A DNA stretch of 64,000 bases from Treponema sp. (GTDB lineage Bacteria; Spirochaetota; Spirochaetia; Treponematales; Treponemataceae): positions 62,001 through 126,000 of the forward strand of contig JAFYWB010000068.1 in assembly GCA_017549025.1 (NCBI GenBank). The letters run 5' to 3'. Of the stretch, positions 17,898 to 27,625 are shown in pieces. How positions within the stretch are numbered: the first letter of the stretch is position 1; every line of letters starts with the position of its first letter. Below the pieces are notes generated by a model. It saw only the letters and a program-made list of their open reading frames with translations. It made no database searches and was not told the origin of the DNA. Both the position numbers and the translations under genes were made by a program.

Positions 17898-18761
17898 ATG
17901 CAACTAACACAAGAAGAATTACGTAAAGCTCAGTTACTAATGTTAAAGATTTTAAAAGAAGTACACAGAGTTTGTGAAGAAAATAATATAAAATATTTCC
18001 TTTCTGATGGAACCCTAATAGGTGCGATAAGACATAATGGTTTTATTCCTTGGGATGATGACTTAGATATTGGAATGCTTAGAGAGGAATATGAAAAATT
18101 CTGCAAAATTGCCCCTGAAAAATTAGGAGATGAATTTGTATTGCAAACAACTGAAACAGATCCTGGATATGCATGGCAATTTGGTAAGGTTATGTTAAAA
18201 AATACTGTATGGTTGGAGAGCGCTGCTAAAAATACAAATCGTAATAACTTTGGTATATATATTGATATTTTTCCATATGACAAAATACCTAAAAATAAAA
18301 TTTTGCAATGGGTCATTCTCTATAGATATAGATTTGTTGATGGGCTGATTAGAATAAAATTAAATTATAATTCTTTTAAAAAGACAAGAGGTTTTGTTCG
18401 AAAGTTATTTTATCTTTATAAGTTATTTTTTATAAAGATATATTCATTAAAGAATTTGATTCGAATTCGAGAAAAAATTTGTAAACAATATTTAAGGTCA
18501 GAAAAAAGAATTATAGTTACAAAATATGGAGGTAGTTTTAAAAAAAATCAAAATACATTGGAATCATATTCTATATCTGAATTACGAGTTTTTGAAGATA
18601 TGAAATTTTATATACCTAAAGCATACGACAGTATATTAAAAAACTTATACGGTGATTATATGGTTTTGCCTCCTGAAGAAAAACGAACAAACCATGGTAT
18701 TTATGAATATGATTTTGGAATATATGAAAAAGATTTCATATTAAAAGAAGGGAGTCAATGA
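17898..18761 (+). CDS. LicD family phosphotransferase
   Basis: LicD-type enzymes transfer a phospho-amine, classically phosphocholine, from a CDP carrier to a glycan. The N-terminal half has KYFLSDGTLIGAIRHNG followed by the metal-binding WDDDLDIGM and, later, the GIYIDIFPYD motif. The 287-residue length fits the family. It completes a four-gene set with the PntC-like fusion, which would make the CDP donor. No choline kinase or choline transporter is nearby, which fits a donor other than CDP-choline. It is probably cytoplasmic or membrane-associated. Confidence 0.88.
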   Translation: MQLTQEELRKAQLLMLKILKEVHRVCEENNIKYFLSDGTLIGAIRHNGFIPWDDDLDIGMLREEYEKFCKIAPEKLGDEFVLQTTETDPGYAWQFGKVMLKNTVWLESAAKNTNRNNFGIYIDIFPYDKIPKNKILQWVILYRYRFVDGLIRIKLNYNSFKKTRGFVRKLFYLYKLFFIKIYSLKNLIRIREKICKQYLRSEKRIIVTKYGGSFKKNQNTLESYSISELRVFEDMKFYIPKAYDSILKNLYGDYMVLPPEEKRTNHGIYEYDFGIYEKDFILKEGSQ

Positions 18762-18977
18762 AAAAACTTCTTTGTGTTTAGGACGTTAAATTAAGGGAAA
18801 ACTAGGGTAATTATAGAGTTTTATAAAATCCTTGATTATAACTTTCAGGAAAAAAAATATTTATACACTGAGTTGTAATCAAAAGTTGAGGATTAGCTAA
18901 TACAGATTAAATAGAAAAAATGCTTGAATCGGTTAACTTTTTTAAATATATATATATTCTATTTTTTAGGTAGATTT

Positions 18978-20111
18978 ATGATTTATATTAATATTTTATT
19001 AATACTGATTTTTTTTTCATTTATACATGAAAAAAAAAATAAATATCATTTTGTATTCTTAGTTGTATTGTATTTTTTTTTCCTAGCTTTGCGTTATGGA
19101 CAGGGAACTGATTATTTTAACTATAAAACTCTATATCTGTTAAATCCAAAAGAATATAAGTTTTTTTTTCAAAATAGTTATTTAAATAATACAGAACCAT
19201 TTTTTTTCTTAATAAATATTTTTGCCAAAAATTCAGGTCTGACATTTCAATTTGTTATAATTGTATGTGCTTTGATTACAGTTTTTGTTAGTGCAACCTT
19301 TATATTGAAATATTCAAGATATAAGTTATTTTCACTTTTTATTTTATTTTCGAATTATTTTTTCTATTTTCAGAGTGCATTACGACAGTCTATTGCAATG
19401 GTAATTATTGCGTATGCAATTTATGAATACATTCAGAAAAGAAAGATAAAAACTTATATTTTTTCAGTTGTATTAGCTATGATGTTTCATACAACTTCGA
19501 TAGTTGGCTTTATAGTTCCTGTTGTATTAGGAATAAAATTAAAGAAGATTTATAATTATTCTTATTTTCTTTTATTTAGTGTTTTTTTACTACTTTGTTC
19601 ACACCTAATATCTCGATTGATAATTTTTTTTGTATCTTTTATTCCTCGGTATAGTACATATAAAAATTATGTTTCAATAAATGTTGGTGCTGTTGTTGTA
19701 CGACTTATTTTATCTTTTTTGGTTTTATATATTTTGCGCAAAAATAATGTTAGTGATTTTTCTAGAAAGATTTCAAAATTATATTTGGTAGGAAATTTAA
19801 TGTTTTTTGCATTATCATCAATATCTATATTGTCAAGGTTAACGGATTATTTTGCTTTTTTAGAAGTGATTTTATTCCCAAATATTGTTACAAAGCCAAA
19901 TAAAAAAAATATAAAACTCTCCTTTTGTTTATTAATATCATTATTTTCAGCTTTATTTATTAAAGATATAGGAGCCGCATTAAAACAAGATCATTATTAT
20001 AATAAAAATATATTTAGTTATCCTTATATAACTATTTTTAACAAAGAACGTGTTTTATCTGAAAAGAAAATAACACAAGTATTATATGAGCGACTTATTA
20101 CAGAGGACTAG
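18978..20111 (+). CDS. EpsG/Wzy-like polysaccharide polymerase
   Basis: A 377-residue membrane protein with about ten hydrophobic segments. The early motif RYGQGTDYFNY followed by a loop and the segment SALRQSIAMVIIAYAIYEY are typical of EpsG-family polymerases; FHTTSIVGF is also characteristic. It would link flipped repeat units in the periplasm. ATG 18978 has AGGTAG upstream and leads directly into a membrane helix; the longer frame from TTG 18924 is less likely. A gene-free 216-base AT-rich spacer precedes it. Confidence 0.78.
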   Translation: MIYINILLILIFFSFIHEKKNKYHFVFLVVLYFFFLALRYGQGTDYFNYKTLYLLNPKEYKFFFQNSYLNNTEPFFFLINIFAKNSGLTFQFVIIVCALITVFVSATFILKYSRYKLFSLFILFSNYFFYFQSALRQSIAMVIIAYAIYEYIQKRKIKTYIFSVVLAMMFHTTSIVGFIVPVVLGIKLKKIYNYSYFLLFSVFLLLCSHLISRLIIFFVSFIPRYSTYKNYVSINVGAVVVRLILSFLVLYILRKNNVSDFSRKISKLYLVGNLMFFALSSISILSRLTDYFAFLEVILFPNIVTKPNKKNIKLSFCLLISLFSALFIKDIGAALKQDHYYNKNIFSYPYITIFNKERVLSEKKITQVLYERLITED

Positions 20112-20132
20112 TTATGAAAAAAAGGTGTTTTT

Positions 20133-21143
20133 ATGAAATATGACAGTATCTTTATAACTAATCTTGCTTCTTTTTACAAAATTAACCTTTTTAATAGGAT
20201 TAATGAAAAAAAAAGAATTATGGTAATTTTTACCATGGAAAGTGAAAAAACTCGTAATGAAGATTTTTACTCTGATAACTTCCAGTTTGATTTTCTGTTT
20301 TTAAAAGGATGTTTATTTAAAAGAATCAAAATTTTATGGAAAATAAAAAAAAATAATACCAAATGTGAAGTGATATTAAGTGGATGGGATAGTATAGAAT
20401 CGTGGTTCACTTTATTTATTAGTCCTAAAACAAATAATTCTTGCATTGTGGAATCAAGTAACTATGAATCAAGAGTATCTGGATATAAAGGAATTTTAAT
20501 AAAATTATTCTTAAACAGAATTAATACAGTTTATGTACCAGGTAAATCAACAGAAGCTTTATTACGTAGTTTAAATTTTAAGGGTACAATAATACATACT
20601 GGTGGTGTCGGAATTATGAATTTCCAAGTTCAACCTCCATATTACAAAAAGGAAATAGTAAAAAAATTTCTCTATGTAGGAAGATTTGTTGAAGTAAAGA
20701 ATCTAAAATTCTTGATTGAATGTTTTAACAGTTTACCTCATCTAGATTTGAATATTATTGGATTTGGAGAACAAGAAAGCGAATTAAAAGCTCTTGCAAA
20801 GGAAAATATTCATTTTTTAGGGCCAGTCGATAATGTGAAGTTACCCTATTATTATAAAAATAATGATGTCTTTATATTACCTAGTAAAAGCGAACCGTGG
20901 GGATTGGTTATTGAAGAAGCTTTGATTCATGGACTTCCTGTGATTGTTAGTGACAAGGTCGGTTGTAAGGATGATTTAGTAACAGAGGAAACAGGTTTAG
21001 TCTTTGATATTAATGATATAAATAATTTACGCGAAAAAATCAAAGAAATGACTGATGTTGAATTTTATAATCAACTCAGAAAAAATATCGCTTCTTTGAA
21101 TTTTGAGGAAAGAAACAATTTTCAAGTATCTGCTTACTTATAA
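20133..21143 (+). CDS. GT4 family glycosyltransferase
   Basis: A 336-residue GT-B protein. The C-terminal donor domain shows FLYVGRFVEVKNLKFLIE, then LNIIGFGEQESELK and the acidic motif PSKSEPWGLVIEEALIHGLPVIVSD (EX7E), which binds the sugar nucleotide. The N-terminal acceptor domain is short. It adds one sugar to the lipid-linked repeat unit; which sugar cannot be told. It follows the polymerase gene at a 21-base gap with AGGTG before its ATG. Confidence 0.85.
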   Translation: MKYDSIFITNLASFYKINLFNRINEKKRIMVIFTMESEKTRNEDFYSDNFQFDFLFLKGCLFKRIKILWKIKKNNTKCEVILSGWDSIESWFTLFISPKTNNSCIVESSNYESRVSGYKGILIKLFLNRINTVYVPGKSTEALLRSLNFKGTIIHTGGVGIMNFQVQPPYYKKEIVKKFLYVGRFVEVKNLKFLIECFNSLPHLDLNIIGFGEQESELKALAKENIHFLGPVDNVKLPYYYKNNDVFILPSKSEPWGLVIEEALIHGLPVIVSDKVGCKDDLVTEETGLVFDINDINNLREKIKEMTDVEFYNQLRKNIASLNFEERNNFQVSAYL

Positions 21144-21198
21144 CAATTTATAGAATCAAGATTCATTAATTGAATATTTTTATTGACACATAACTCTT

Positions 21199-22428
21199 AT
21201 GCCAAGACTTTTACAGATTAACTCAGTAGTAAACTCAGGAAGCACAGGCCACATAGCAGAGAATATTGGTAAATATATCTTAGCTAATGGTTGGGAAAGT
21301 TATATTGCCTATGGACGTAACCCACGGCCTTCTGCATCAAAACTCATTCGTATTGGAACTAAATTTGATGTTTTGTTTCATGTTTTAGTTACTCGTCTAT
21401 TTGATTTACATGGGCTTGCTTCTAGGAGAGCTACAAAAAAGCTTGTAGATGATATTAAGAGAATAAAACCAGATATTATTCATCTTCATAATATTCATGG
21501 ATATTATTTGAATTATAAGATTTTATTCTCGTATCTTGCTGAAAGTAAGGTACCGGTAGTATGGACAATGCACGATTGTTGGGCAGCAACTGGGCATTGT
21601 CCATACTATACATTTGTACAATGTATAGTGTGGACAACCAAAGATGGATGCAGAAAGTGTCCACAAAAAAAATCCTATCCAAAGTCAATGTTGTTTTCAG
21701 CAGCTGCATATAACTTCAAGTGCAAAAAAAAATATTTTAACTTGCTTGATAAAAACCAGTTGACTATCGTTTGTCCATCTAAATGGCTTGCAGATGAGTT
21801 AGGAAAGTCATATTTAGCACAGTATCGTCGTTTTGTGATTCATAATGGAATTGATTTTAATGTGTTTCAACCAATGAATAACCTAATAGATTCTACAGCA
21901 AAAGTATTTAACAAAAAAATTATCCTTGGTGTAGCAAGTGTCTGGGATCATAGGAAAGGTTTGGAAGACTTTGTAAAATTAGCTGATATCCTTGATGATG
22001 ATATGGAAATTGTTCTTGTAGGGGTAAGCTCAAAACAGCAACAAGATCTTCCACGCAAGATTGTGGGCATACAGAGAACAGAAAATCAACAAGAACTTGC
22101 CCGATTATATTCTCAAGCGTTAGTATTTGTGAATCCCACGTATGAAGATACATTTCCAACAACAAATCTGGAATCACTTGCATGTGGAACTCCTGTTATT
22201 ACTTATAGAACAGGTGGAAGTCCAGAAGCAATTGATGAAAATACAGGATACATTGTGGAAGTTGGAAATGTATATGGAATTAAAGATGCTATAAAAAAAA
22301 TTGATTCATTAGGGAAAAAGTATTTTGCAGAACATTGTATTAAACGTGCAAAAAAATTATTTCAGAAAGAAATTTTTACTGAGAAGTATCTAAAATTATA
22401 TCAAAGTACATCTGATAATAACGGTTAA
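21199..22428 (+). CDS. GT4 family glycosyltransferase
   Basis: A 409-residue GT-B enzyme beginning LQINSVVNSGSTGHIAENIG, with PDIIHLHNIHGYYLN in the acceptor domain and DTFPTTNLESLACGTPVITY (EX7E-type) in the donor domain. A Cys-rich insert around residues 125-155 (CWAATGHCPYY, then CRKCPQKKS) is common in one WcaC-like branch of this family and may bind a metal. The ATG has no clear ribosome site. Predicted role: sugar transfer in repeat-unit assembly. Specificity is unknown. Confidence 0.85.
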   Translation: MPRLLQINSVVNSGSTGHIAENIGKYILANGWESYIAYGRNPRPSASKLIRIGTKFDVLFHVLVTRLFDLHGLASRRATKKLVDDIKRIKPDIIHLHNIHGYYLNYKILFSYLAESKVPVVWTMHDCWAATGHCPYYTFVQCIVWTTKDGCRKCPQKKSYPKSMLFSAAAYNFKCKKKYFNLLDKNQLTIVCPSKWLADELGKSYLAQYRRFVIHNGIDFNVFQPMNNLIDSTAKVFNKKIILGVASVWDHRKGLEDFVKLADILDDDMEIVLVGVSSKQQQDLPRKIVGIQRTENQQELARLYSQALVFVNPTYEDTFPTTNLESLACGTPVITYRTGGSPEAIDENTGYIVEVGNVYGIKDAIKKIDSLGKKYFAEHCIKRAKKLFQKEIFTEKYLKLYQSTSDNNG

Positions 22429-22463
22429 ATTTTTTATAGAAATTTCATTTTTTTGGAGAAAAT

Positions 22464-23513
22464 ATGTCAACATTCTCAAACAAAACCCTCCTGATAACTG
22501 GAGGAACAGGTTCATTTGGTAATACTGTTTTGAAGCATTTCCTCAATTCTGATATTGCAGAAATACGTATATTTAGCCGTGACGAGAAGAAACAGGATGA
22601 TATACGGCATGATTTACAAGCAAAGCATCCTGAACTTGCAAAAAAAGTAAAATTCTATATTGGAGATGTTAGAAATCTGCAATCAATAAAAGATGCTATG
22701 CCTGGTGTGGATTATATCTTTCATGCTGCAGCATTAAAACAAGTTCCTTCCTGTGAATTCTTTCCTATGGAAGCTGTAAGAACAAATATTGTAGGTACAG
22801 ATAATTTGCTTCATGCTGCAATTGATGCAGGGGTAAAACGTGTTGTTTGTCTGTCCACAGACAAAGCCGCTTATCCAATTAATGCTATGGGAATCTCCAA
22901 AGCTATGATGGAACATGTTATTTATGCAAACGCTCGTGTTGCTGCAGAACGCGGAGATACAGTAATTTGTTGTACTCGATACGGTAATGTAATGTGTAGT
23001 CGTGGGTCTGTTATTCCTTTGTTTATAGACCAGATTAAAGCAGGAAATCCTATTACTGTTACTGATCCTAACATGACAAGATTTTTGATGAATCTGGATG
23101 AAGCTGTTGACTTGGTAAAATTTGCTTTTGAAAATGCAAATCCAGGAGATTTGTTTATTCAAAAATCTGATGCTTCTACAATTGGGGATTTAGCAAAAGC
23201 TGTTCAAAAATTGTTTGGGGAAACAGGTATTAATGTTATTGGTACTCGCCACGGTGAAAAACTATATGAAACATTGATGACTTGTGAAGAAAGACTTCGA
23301 AGTGAGGACATGGGCAATTATTACAGAGTTGCTGCAGATAGCCGTGACTTAAACTATGATAAATTTGTTGTAAAAGGTGATGTTCAGACTATGGCAAATG
23401 AATCATATACAAGTCATAATACAACACGTCTTGATGTTGACGGTACCGTAAATAAAATTTTAACAACTGATTATGTAAAAGATGCTTTGGAAGCATGGAA
23501 ACAAGGAAAATAG
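22464..23513 (+). CDS. UDP-N-acetylglucosamine 4,6-dehydratase/5-epimerase (CapE/FnlA)
   Basis: First enzyme of UDP-N-acetyl-L-fucosamine synthesis. This extended short-chain dehydrogenase has the NAD site ITGGTGSFGNTVL and the family signature DYIFHAAALKQVPSCEFFP. The catalytic region is CLSTDKAAYPINAMGISKAMME; here the usual Tyr-x3-Lys of SDRs is replaced by M-x3-K, as in the CapE/FlaA1 branch. The length of 349 fits CapE. It starts a run with capF, an acetyltransferase gene, capG and a WbuB-like transferase. GGAG precedes the ATG. Confidence 0.93.
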   Translation: MSTFSNKTLLITGGTGSFGNTVLKHFLNSDIAEIRIFSRDEKKQDDIRHDLQAKHPELAKKVKFYIGDVRNLQSIKDAMPGVDYIFHAAALKQVPSCEFFPMEAVRTNIVGTDNLLHAAIDAGVKRVVCLSTDKAAYPINAMGISKAMMEHVIYANARVAAERGDTVICCTRYGNVMCSRGSVIPLFIDQIKAGNPITVTDPNMTRFLMNLDEAVDLVKFAFENANPGDLFIQKSDASTIGDLAKAVQKLFGETGINVIGTRHGEKLYETLMTCEERLRSEDMGNYYRVAADSRDLNYDKFVVKGDVQTMANESYTSHNTTRLDVDGTVNKILTTDYVKDALEAWKQGK

Positions 23514-24713
23514 ATGAATATTTTAGTTACAGGTGCAAAAGGTTTTGTTGGTAGAAATCTTGTTGAAAGTTTAAAAAATATTCGAGATGGAAAAGATAAA
23601 ACAAGAAATTTTTCTGTTGAAGATATTTATGAATACGATATTGATTCTAAATTGGATGAATTAGATGAATATTGTTCTAAGGCCGATTTTGTTTTCAATT
23701 TGGCAGGAGTTAATAGACCAAAAGAAAATTCAGAATTTATGTCTGGAAATTTTGGATTTGCATCTGATTTATTAAATATGTTAAAAAATAACAATAACCC
23801 ATGTCCTGTAATGCTTTCGAGTTCAATTCAAGCAACCTTGATAGGTCGTTATGGTGAGTCTGATTATGGTAAATCAAAACTTGCTGGAGAAGAGTTATTT
23901 TTTTCATATGGTAAAGCAAATGATGTAAAGGTTCTAGTTTATAGATTTCCTAATCTCTTTGGGAAATGGTGTAGACCTAATTATAATAGTGCTGTTGCAA
24001 CTTTTTGTAATAACATCGCAAATGATTTACCAATTCAAGTAAATGATACTTCTGTTGAATTAGAATTACTCTATATTGATGATCTTGTGGAAGAAATGTT
24101 ATTAGCTCTAGAAGGTAAAGAGCACCATTGTGACTATGATGGATTGCAACCTATAGAACAAAAGGATGGAAAATATAGTTTCGTTCCTGTTACTCATAAA
24201 GTTACATTAGGACAAATTGTCGATTTATTGAATACATTTAAATCACAATCTTCTACATTATTGATGCCTGAAATTCCAAATAACTCTTTTGCTAAAAAGC
24301 TTTATTCAACATATTTATCATATTTACCAAAAGAGAAAGTTGCTTTTCCTTTAAAAATGAATTGTGACGAAAGAGGAAGTTTTACTGAGCTATTGAAAAC
24401 AGAAAACTGTGGACAATTTTCTGTAAATATTTCAAAACCAGGAATTACAAAAGGTCAGCATTGGCATAATACAAAATGGGAGTTTTTTATTGTTGTTAGT
24501 GGACATGGTCTTATACAAGAAAGAAAAATTGGAACAGATGAGATAATTGAATTTGAGGTAACAGGTGAAAACATTCAAGCAATTCATATGTTGCCTGGAT
24601 ATACTCATAATATCATTAATCTTTCTGATACAGAAAATCTTGTTACTGTAATGTGGGCAAATGAACAGTTTGATTCAAATAAACCAGATACTTTTTTTGA
24701 AAAGGTAAAATAA
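23514..24713 (+). CDS. CapF/FnlB-type reductase with cupin domain
   Basis: Second step toward UDP-L-FucNAc: reduction of the 4-keto intermediate and, through the cupin domain, C3 epimerisation. Residues 1 to about 245 form a short-chain dehydrogenase (ILVTGAKGFVGRNLVE; catalytic-site region YGKSKLAGEE). Residues about 285-399 form a zinc-cupin with GITKGQHWHNTKWEFF and PGYTHNIINLS. This two-domain order and the 399-residue length are diagnostic of CapF. The ATG directly follows the capE stop. Confidence 0.93.
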   Translation: MNILVTGAKGFVGRNLVESLKNIRDGKDKTRNFSVEDIYEYDIDSKLDELDEYCSKADFVFNLAGVNRPKENSEFMSGNFGFASDLLNMLKNNNNPCPVMLSSSIQATLIGRYGESDYGKSKLAGEELFFSYGKANDVKVLVYRFPNLFGKWCRPNYNSAVATFCNNIANDLPIQVNDTSVELELLYIDDLVEEMLLALEGKEHHCDYDGLQPIEQKDGKYSFVPVTHKVTLGQIVDLLNTFKSQSSTLLMPEIPNNSFAKKLYSTYLSYLPKEKVAFPLKMNCDERGSFTELLKTENCGQFSVNISKPGITKGQHWHNTKWEFFIVVSGHGLIQERKIGTDEIIEFEVTGENIQAIHMLPGYTHNIINLSDTENLVTVMWANEQFDSNKPDTFFEKVK

Positions 24714-25226
24714 GTGAGATTAATTATTTTAGGGGCTGGTGGTTTTGGTAGAACTGTATATGATTTAGCAAAACAGGCTAATAAATATTCTGAGATTTGT
24801 TTTTTGGATGACGCAAGTGTAGATTCTTGTGTCATAGGCAAATGTTCTGAATATCAACAATTCGTTGCAGAAAATACGGAATTTTATCCTGCAATTGGTA
24901 ATAATAAAGTTCGCCAAGAATGGATTAGTACGTTGAATAGTAATGGAATACAATTGGCATCAATTATTCATAAATCATCTTATGTTAGTCCGACAGCAAA
25001 AATTGGAAAAGGTTGTGTTGTTTTACCGAATTCAGTTATAAATACAAATGTAGTGATTAATGATGGTTGTATAATAAATTGTGGAGCGATTATAGATCAC
25101 GATTGTATTATAGAATCATCTGTGCATGTATGTTTAGGTGCCATAATTAAAGCTGAAAATCGGATAAAACAATGTTCAAAAATTGAAGCTGGTGAAATAA
25201 TTCAGTTAGGAACTTATAAATTATAG
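24714..25226 (+). CDS. NeuD/PglD-like acyltransferase, short at the C-terminus
   Basis: The N-terminal part is the small Rossmann-like domain of NeuD/PglD (LIILGAGGFGRTVYDLA) and the C-terminal part a left-handed beta-helix built from hexapeptides such as PTAKIGKGCVVLPNSV. The family transfers acetyl from acetyl-CoA to sugars or amino sugars. At 170 residues it is about 40 shorter than usual and its last coils read unusually (RIKQCSKIEAGEIIQLGTYKL), so activity is uncertain. It starts at GTG directly after capF and separates capF from capG, which are neighbours in enterobacterial clusters. Confidence 0.7.
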   Translation: MRLIILGAGGFGRTVYDLAKQANKYSEICFLDDASVDSCVIGKCSEYQQFVAENTEFYPAIGNNKVRQEWISTLNSNGIQLASIIHKSSYVSPTAKIGKGCVVLPNSVINTNVVINDGCIINCGAIIDHDCIIESSVHVCLGAIIKAENRIKQCSKIEAGEIIQLGTYKL

Positions 25227-25237
25227 AGGAAGAAAGA

Positions 25238-26401
25238 ATGAGTGTAACCTTTGCAAATAATGGAAAATTAAAGCTACTTATTATTGTTGGAACACGACCT
25301 GAAATAATTAGATTAGCAGAAGTAATTAAAGCGTGTAGAAAATATTTTGATACATTGTTGGCTCATACAGGGCAAAATTACGATTATAATCTAAATGGTA
25401 TCTTCTTTAAAGATTTAGAATTAGAAGATGCTGAAATTTATATGGATGCTGTTGGTAAAGATTTGGGAGAAACAATGGGAAATATCATTGCAAAATCTTT
25501 TCAATTAATGGCTGAAATAAAACCTGATGCTGTTCTTGTTTTGGGTGACACTAATTCATGTTTATCTGTAATTGGTGCAAAAAGATTACATATTCCTATT
25601 TTTCATATGGAAGCAGGAAATAGATGTAAAGATGAATGTTTACCAGAAGAGACAAATAGAAGAATTGTAGATATTATTAGCGATGTCAACTTAGCTTATT
25701 CTGAACATGCTCGACGTTATCTTGCCGACTGTGGTCTTCCAAAGGAAAGAACTTATGTAACAGGTTCTCCTATGGCAGAAGTATTGCATCGTAATTTAGA
25801 AAAAATTGAAAAGAGTGATATTCACAATCGATTGGGATTAGAAAAAGGAAAATATATTTTACTTTCTGCTCATAGAGAGGAAAATATAGATACAGAGAAA
25901 AATTTTGTTTCATTATTTACAGCTATAAATAAAATGGCTGAAAAATATGATATGCCAATTTTATACTCTTGTCATCCAAGAAGTCGTAAAAGATTAGAAG
26001 CATCTGGATTTGTTCTCGATAAACGTGTTATTCAGCATGAACCCCTTGGTTTTCACGATTATAATTGTTTACAAATGAATGCATTTGCTGTTGTATCTGA
26101 CTCTGGTACCTTACCAGAAGAAAGTAGCTTTTTTACTTCTGTAGGACAGCCTTTCCCTGCAGTTTGTATTAGAACAAGTACTGAACGACCAGAATCTTTA
26201 GATAAAGCAGGGTTTGTTCTTGCTGGTATAGATGAAATGTCTTTGCTTCAAGCGGTTGATACAGCTGTTGAATTGGTAAAAAACGGAGAGTATGGAATTC
26301 CTGTTCCAGATTATACGGACGAAAATGTTAGCACAAAAGTTGTAAAAATAATCCAAAGTTACGTTGGTGTTGTAAATAAAATGGTTTGGAGAAAGTTTTA
26401 A
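25238..26401 (+). CDS. CapG/FnlC-type UDP-sugar 2-epimerase
   Basis: WecB-family non-hydrolysing 2-epimerase for the last step to UDP-L-FucNAc. Motifs: VGTRPEIIRLAEVIK, HTGQNYDYNLNGIFF, VLVLGDTNSC, HMEAGNRCKDECLPEETNRR, SAHREENID and the SDSGTLPEES region. The phrase NYDYNLNGIFF and the length of 387 fit CapG/FnlC more than WecB, as does the adjacency to capE and capF. GAGGAAG precedes the ATG. Confidence 0.92.
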   Translation: MSVTFANNGKLKLLIIVGTRPEIIRLAEVIKACRKYFDTLLAHTGQNYDYNLNGIFFKDLELEDAEIYMDAVGKDLGETMGNIIAKSFQLMAEIKPDAVLVLGDTNSCLSVIGAKRLHIPIFHMEAGNRCKDECLPEETNRRIVDIISDVNLAYSEHARRYLADCGLPKERTYVTGSPMAEVLHRNLEKIEKSDIHNRLGLEKGKYILLSAHREENIDTEKNFVSLFTAINKMAEKYDMPILYSCHPRSRKRLEASGFVLDKRVIQHEPLGFHDYNCLQMNAFAVVSDSGTLPEESSFFTSVGQPFPAVCIRTSTERPESLDKAGFVLAGIDEMSLLQAVDTAVELVKNGEYGIPVPDYTDENVSTKVVKIIQSYVGVVNKMVWRKF

Positions 26402-26404
26402 TAA

Positions 26405-27625
26405 ATGAAATTATGTATTTTTACTAATCACTTCTTTCCAGAAGACTTTAAGGTTAATGATATAGCTTTTGATTTACAAAAAAAAGATTTTGATATCACT
26501 GTAATAACTGCTATCCCTGATTATCCCAAAGGTAAATTTTATGATGGATATTCGCTTTTTAAAAAGCGAAAAGAAGTTGTAAATGGAGTGAATGTTATCC
26601 GATTGCCTATTATTCCAAGAGGGAAAGGTGGGGCAATTAGATTAGCGTTGAATTATATTTCATATTTTGTTTGTGCAACAATTTTTACGTTTTTTCATTC
26701 TTTTAAAAATCAGTATGATGCTGTATTTGTTCATTTAACATCACCATTTTTTATAGGTATACCTGCTGTTCATTTGAAAAAAAGACAAAAAATTCCTCTC
26801 TATTTTTGGACTTTAGATTTATGGCCAGAATCTTTGATTTCTGCAGCAGGTATTAAACATCCCCTTATAATTGAGCCTCAAAATAAGATGGTTGCTATGG
26901 TATATAGTAATTGTGATAAAATTCTTATAAGCTCAAAAGGATTTGCAAAATCAATTTGTGAAAAAGGTAATTTTGAAGATAAATTAGTATATTTCCCGAA
27001 TTGGGCAGAAAGCGTTGTTTCACCTTCTGATTTTGATATCAGTAAAATTTCTCCATTTGATGATAAATCAAATTTCATTCTTTTATTTGCTGGAAATTTA
27101 GGGGAAGCTCAAAATCTTGATACAATTATTGAATCTGCAGATAGATTAAAAGATAATGAAAAGATAAAATTTGTTTTTGTAGGTGATGGCCGAAGAAAAA
27201 TTCATCTGGAAAATCTTGTGGCAGAAAAAAAACTGAATAATACAGTATATTTTCTTGGGCGATATCCAATTGATACAATGCCTGTTTTTATGGGCAATGC
27301 ATCTGTTTTGTTATTTTCGTTAAAAGATGAATTGTGTTTTAATCTAACAGTTCCTGCAAAAGTACAGTTTTATATGTCTCAAGGTAAACCAATTTTGGCT
27401 ATGATAAATGGTGATGGTGCAGATTTGGTTAATGAATCCAAATGTGGAATTGCTGTTCCTGCAAATGATGTAAATAGTTTCGTTGAAGCAGTAAAAAAGT
27501 TAGCTTCATTATCAGAGGAAAATATTGATCAATTTGGTATAAATGGAAAAACATATTATGAAATGAATTTTACTAAAGAACAACGAATGGATCAATTAAT
27601 AAGAATTTTATTGGGTGAAGAGTAA
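26405..27625 (+). CDS. WbuB-like GT4 glycosyltransferase (probable L-FucNAc transferase)
   Basis: A 406-residue GT-B enzyme that begins LCIFTNHFFPEDFKVNDIAFDL and contains IPDYPKGKFYDGY and FWTLDLWPESL, features of the WbuB/FnlD branch found after fnlABC in O26-type clusters. The donor domain has FLFAGNLGEAQ-like residues (LLFAGNLGEAQNLDT). Context strongly suggests it transfers L-FucNAc made by the three enzymes upstream. Three bases separate it from the epimerase. It ends the contiguous part of the island. Confidence 0.85.
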   Translation: MKLCIFTNHFFPEDFKVNDIAFDLQKKDFDITVITAIPDYPKGKFYDGYSLFKKRKEVVNGVNVIRLPIIPRGKGGAIRLALNYISYFVCATIFTFFHSFKNQYDAVFVHLTSPFFIGIPAVHLKKRQKIPLYFWTLDLWPESLISAAGIKHPLIIEPQNKMVAMVYSNCDKILISSKGFAKSICEKGNFEDKLVYFPNWAESVVSPSDFDISKISPFDDKSNFILLFAGNLGEAQNLDTIIESADRLKDNEKIKFVFVGDGRRKIHLENLVAEKKLNNTVYFLGRYPIDTMPVFMGNASVLLFSLKDELCFNLTVPAKVQFYMSQGKPILAMINGDGADLVNESKCGIAVPANDVNSFVEAVKKLASLSEENIDQFGINGKTYYEMNFTKEQRMDQLIRILLGEE

